A DNA stretch of 64,000 nt from CAYPNP01 sp964412195. Lineage in GTDB: Bacteria > Acidobacteriota > JAAYUB01. The notes under the pieces are model-generated. The model worked only from the letters and a program-made list of their open reading frames with translations. It ran no database searches and was not told where the DNA came from. Shown in pieces: positions 62,071 to 64,000 of the stretch. The translations under genes and the position numbers were made by a program. Location of the stretch: assembly GCA_964412195.1 (NCBI GenBank), contig CAYPNP010000005.1, positions 1 to 64,000 of the forward strand, written 5' to 3'. Each line of letters opens with the position of its first letter. The stretch's first letter is position 1.

Positions 62071-62076
62071 GCGGAC

Positions 62077-62568
62077 ATGAGAATCGAATTCCATCTCAAT
62101 GGGACGGCTGTCTCCACGGACACGGACCCGGCCCGGCGACTGCTGGACGTCCTGCGCGAGGATTTCGGGCTGACGGCGGTCAAGGAATCCTGCGGCGAGG
62201 GCGAGTGCGGGGCCTGCACAGTGCTCGTCGACGGCCGGGCGGTGCTTGCCTGCCTGATGCTGGCGGGCCAGGCTGCCGGACGGTCTGTCGAAACCCTGGA
62301 GGGCCTGGCCGGCGACGGGCGGCTGGAGCGGCTGATCTCCGCCTTCGACGAGAAGAGCGCCGTGCAGTGCGGATTCTGCACTCCCGGCTTCATGGTAGCG
62401 GCGTACGATTACATCCGCCGCGGCGGCAGCCCGGATCCGGAACGCATCCGGCTCGGGCTGGACGGAAACATTTGCCGCTGCACCGGCTACATGCAGATCA
62501 TCGAGGCGGTGTCAAAGGCGGCCGAGAGGGAGCCGGGCGGCCGGGACGGCGACGGGAGCGCGTCATGA
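62077..62568 (+). CDS. Xanthine-dehydrogenase-family 2Fe-2S subunit
   Basis: 163 residues with both [2Fe-2S] clusters of the small subunit: plant-type CGEGECGACTVLVDG (with a later cysteine in VLACLML) and the second cluster CGFCTPGF plus CRCTGY. It relays electrons from molybdenum to FAD. It starts 6 bp after the large-subunit stop and overlaps the FAD-subunit start as ATGA. Length and motif spacing are normal. Confidence 0.96.
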   Translation: MRIEFHLNGTAVSTDTDPARRLLDVLREDFGLTAVKESCGEGECGACTVLVDGRAVLACLMLAGQAAGRSVETLEGLAGDGRLERLISAFDEKSAVQCGFCTPGFMVAAYDYIRRGGSPDPERIRLGLDGNICRCTGYMQIIEAVSKAAEREPGGRDGDGSAS

Positions 62569-63410
62569 AGTACCTCCGCCCCGCCACGATCCCTGAGTTC
62601 CTAGCCGGCCTGTCGAACCATCCTGGCGCCCGCCTCCTGGCCGGCGCCACGGACGTCGTCCCGCAGGGCCGGAAGTCGGGGCAGTTTCCGGAGATCCTGA
62701 TCGATCCCGGCGCCATCCGGAGCCAGTTCGAGGGCATCCGCGACGAAGGCGGCCGGCTGTGGATCGGGGCGTTCACCCCGTTCCAGGAGATCGTCGACCA
62801 CGCCGGGCTGAACCGCGACTACCGGGTGCTGGTGGAGGCCTCCCGCTGGATCGGCTCGCGGCAGATCCGGAACATGGCCACCCTCGGCGGCAACATCGCC
62901 AACGCTTCCCCCGCCGGCGACAGCATGCCGGCCCTGCTGGTGTACGAGGCGGCCATCCGGTGCCGTGGCCTTGCCGGCGTCCGCGAAATCCCTTTAGCGG
63001 AATTCTACCTCGGGTACAAGCAGACGGCGCTCCGGGCGGGCGAGTTCATCGAGGCGGTGCTGCTGCCGCCGCCGCCCGCCATCCGAAAGGATTACTACCG
63101 CAAGGCCGGACCCCGCCGGGTGCTGAGCATCTCCCGGACCGCCCTGGCCGGTCTCGTGGAAGAGCGCGACGGAACCGTCCCTGCGTACCGCCTGGCGGCG
63201 GCGGGCGTGGCGCCGGTCCCCGTCCGGCTGCGGCACGTGGAGGCGTTGCTGCAGGAGGGGCTGCCACCAGCCTCCGCCGAGAGCCGCCGGGAATCTCTGG
63301 CCGACACGCTGCGGAAGGACATAGCACCGATCACCGACCTGCGGGGATCGGCGGAATACAAGTTTCAGGTTACCCTGAATTTCATCCTGGAAATGATCGA
63401 GGAGTTGTAA
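62565..63410 (+). CDS. Xanthine-dehydrogenase-family FAD subunit
   Basis: 281 residues with the medium-subunit FAD motifs LLAGATDVVPQG (residues 23-34) and ATLGGNIANASPAGDSMPALL near 105-125, and a C-terminal CO_deh_flav_C domain (YYRKAGPRRVLSISRTALAG). It accepts electrons from the Fe-S subunit and passes them to NAD or another carrier. ATGA overlap with the Fe-S gene; its own stop overlaps the next start (TAATG). Order large-FeS-FAD is one of several common arrangements. Confidence 0.95.
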   Translation: MKYLRPATIPEFLAGLSNHPGARLLAGATDVVPQGRKSGQFPEILIDPGAIRSQFEGIRDEGGRLWIGAFTPFQEIVDHAGLNRDYRVLVEASRWIGSRQIRNMATLGGNIANASPAGDSMPALLVYEAAIRCRGLAGVREIPLAEFYLGYKQTALRAGEFIEAVLLPPPPAIRKDYYRKAGPRRVLSISRTALAGLVEERDGTVPAYRLAAAGVAPVPVRLRHVEALLQEGLPPASAESRRESLADTLRKDIAPITDLRGSAEYKFQVTLNFILEMIEEL

Positions 63411-64000
63411 TGGATTCGAAGAAATCGAAATTCGACACCAAGCTGGTCCATGCGGGGATGACCGAAGATCCCACGGGGAGCGTCACCGTCCCGATTTACC
63501 AGACGTCCACGTTCGCCTTCCGCAACGCCGAGCACGGCGCCGCCCTGTTCGCCGGCCGCGAGGAGGGATTCATCTACACGCGGATCGCCAATCCCACGAT
63601 ACGGGCCCTGGAGCGGCAGGTGGCGGAGCTGGAATCCGGCTTCGACGGCATCGCCACCAGCTCCGGCATGGGCGCCGTCTCCACCATCTACATGGCGTTC
63701 CTGGGGCAGGGAGCCCATGTGGTCAGTACCGCTTCGGTGTACGGCCCGTCCCGGGGCATCCTGGAGAACCACTTCACCCGCTTCGGGGTGGAATCGACCT
63801 TCGTCGACACCTCCCGGCTGGAGAACGTCCGGAAAGCCCTGCGCCCGGAGACGCGCATGGTCTATGTGGAAACCCCCTCCAATCCGGCCATGCTGGTGAC
63901 CGATATCGCGGCTGTGGCGCAGATCGCGCATGAGCACGGGGCCGTGCTGGTGGTCGACAACACCTTCGCCAGCCCGTACCTCCAGAGGCCCCTGGAACTG
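63410..64000 (+). CDS. Cys/Met-metabolism PLP enzyme (partial)
   Basis: The first 197 residues of a trans-sulfuration-family enzyme such as cystathionine gamma-synthase/lyase or methionine gamma-lyase; the window ends before the PLP-binding lysine. Visible family motifs are TKLVHAGMTEDPTGSVTVPI, the YTRIANPTIRALE phosphate-binding tyrosine/arginine segment, ATSSGMGAVS, ASVYGPS and VVDNTFASPYLQ (aspartate that pairs with the PLP nitrogen). Its ATG shares a base with the stop of the FAD-subunit gene, so it belongs to the same transcript. The exact reaction cannot be chosen from this part. Confidence 0.92.
   Translation, partial: MDSKKSKFDTKLVHAGMTEDPTGSVTVPIYQTSTFAFRNAEHGAALFAGREEGFIYTRIANPTIRALERQVAELESGFDGIATSSGMGAVSTIYMAFLGQGAHVVSTASVYGPSRGILENHFTRFGVESTFVDTSRLENVRKALRPETRMVYVETPSNPAMLVTDIAAVAQIAHEHGAVLVVDNTFASPYLQRPLEL

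Overview
The window is a 64 kb, GC-rich (by eye about 65%) piece of bacterial chromosome. Several features point to Acidobacteriota: a VWFA-domain protein of the type common in that phylum (43647-44663), an alternative complex III plus caa3-oxidase gene cluster, an AMMECR1/Memo/radical-SAM set, and intergenic DNA full of short composite repeats. No rRNA or other phylogenetic marker is present, so class and genus stay open. About 57 protein genes and one tRNA can be supported. Nearly every long open frame antisense to these genes is a GC-driven shadow.

Layout. 1-430: a repeat field. 430-5129 (minus): envelope genes (DUF3160 lipoprotein, DsbD, exported TPR protein). 5469-6384 (plus): two unknown genes. 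6464-11938 (minus): aldose epimerase-like protein, Tex, a beta-propeller protein. 12068-15584 (plus): a translationally coupled surface-glycan operon (B12-binding radical SAM, two GT2 enzymes, DUF2304). 15710-18523 (minus): an AT-rich unknown gene, then asparaginase, methyltransferase and GT2. 18906-18978: tRNA-Phe with an almost ideal promoter and its own terminator, followed by a flavodoxin-like reductase and a DUF3108-sulfatase-modifying-factor fusion. 22023-25873: three tandem secreted paralogues sharing a conserved C-terminal domain, each with its own promoter. 26021-27187: an exported rubrerythrin and DUF2231.

27349-28635 encodes HydF, the [FeFe]-hydrogenase maturation GTPase, and implies an anaerobic hydrogenase elsewhere. 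28772-41303 is one long minus-strand respiratory operon in the order sco-coxA-coxC-coxD-coxB-ctaB-(polytopic membrane/cytochrome c fusion)-actA-actB-actC-actD-actF. Quinol would be oxidised by complex III and electrons passed through c-type hemes to a caa3 oxidase that carries its own cytochrome c domain. Sco and CtaB supply copper and heme.

41500-47211 (plus) holds MoxR-DUF58 followed by VWFA, a Memo-AMMECR1 fusion and DUF362. The partner radical SAM enzyme AmrS lies at 48418, after an AT-rich island bounded by inverted repeats. The Memo-AMMECR1 fusion, DUF362 and AmrS all start with export-type signals, two of them twin-arginine; this is the most intriguing system in the window. AmrS is coupled to larA-glcD-(Cys-rich protein), and these are followed by malate dehydrogenase, acyl-CoA dehydrogenase and a MocA-like cytidylyltransferase. 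55765-59002 is an accessory stretch of small, same-strand, unrelated genes separated by palindromic spacers, plus composite repeats. 59003-63410 encodes XdhC and a three-subunit xanthine-dehydrogenase-family enzyme, and the window ends inside a Cys/Met-metabolism PLP enzyme.
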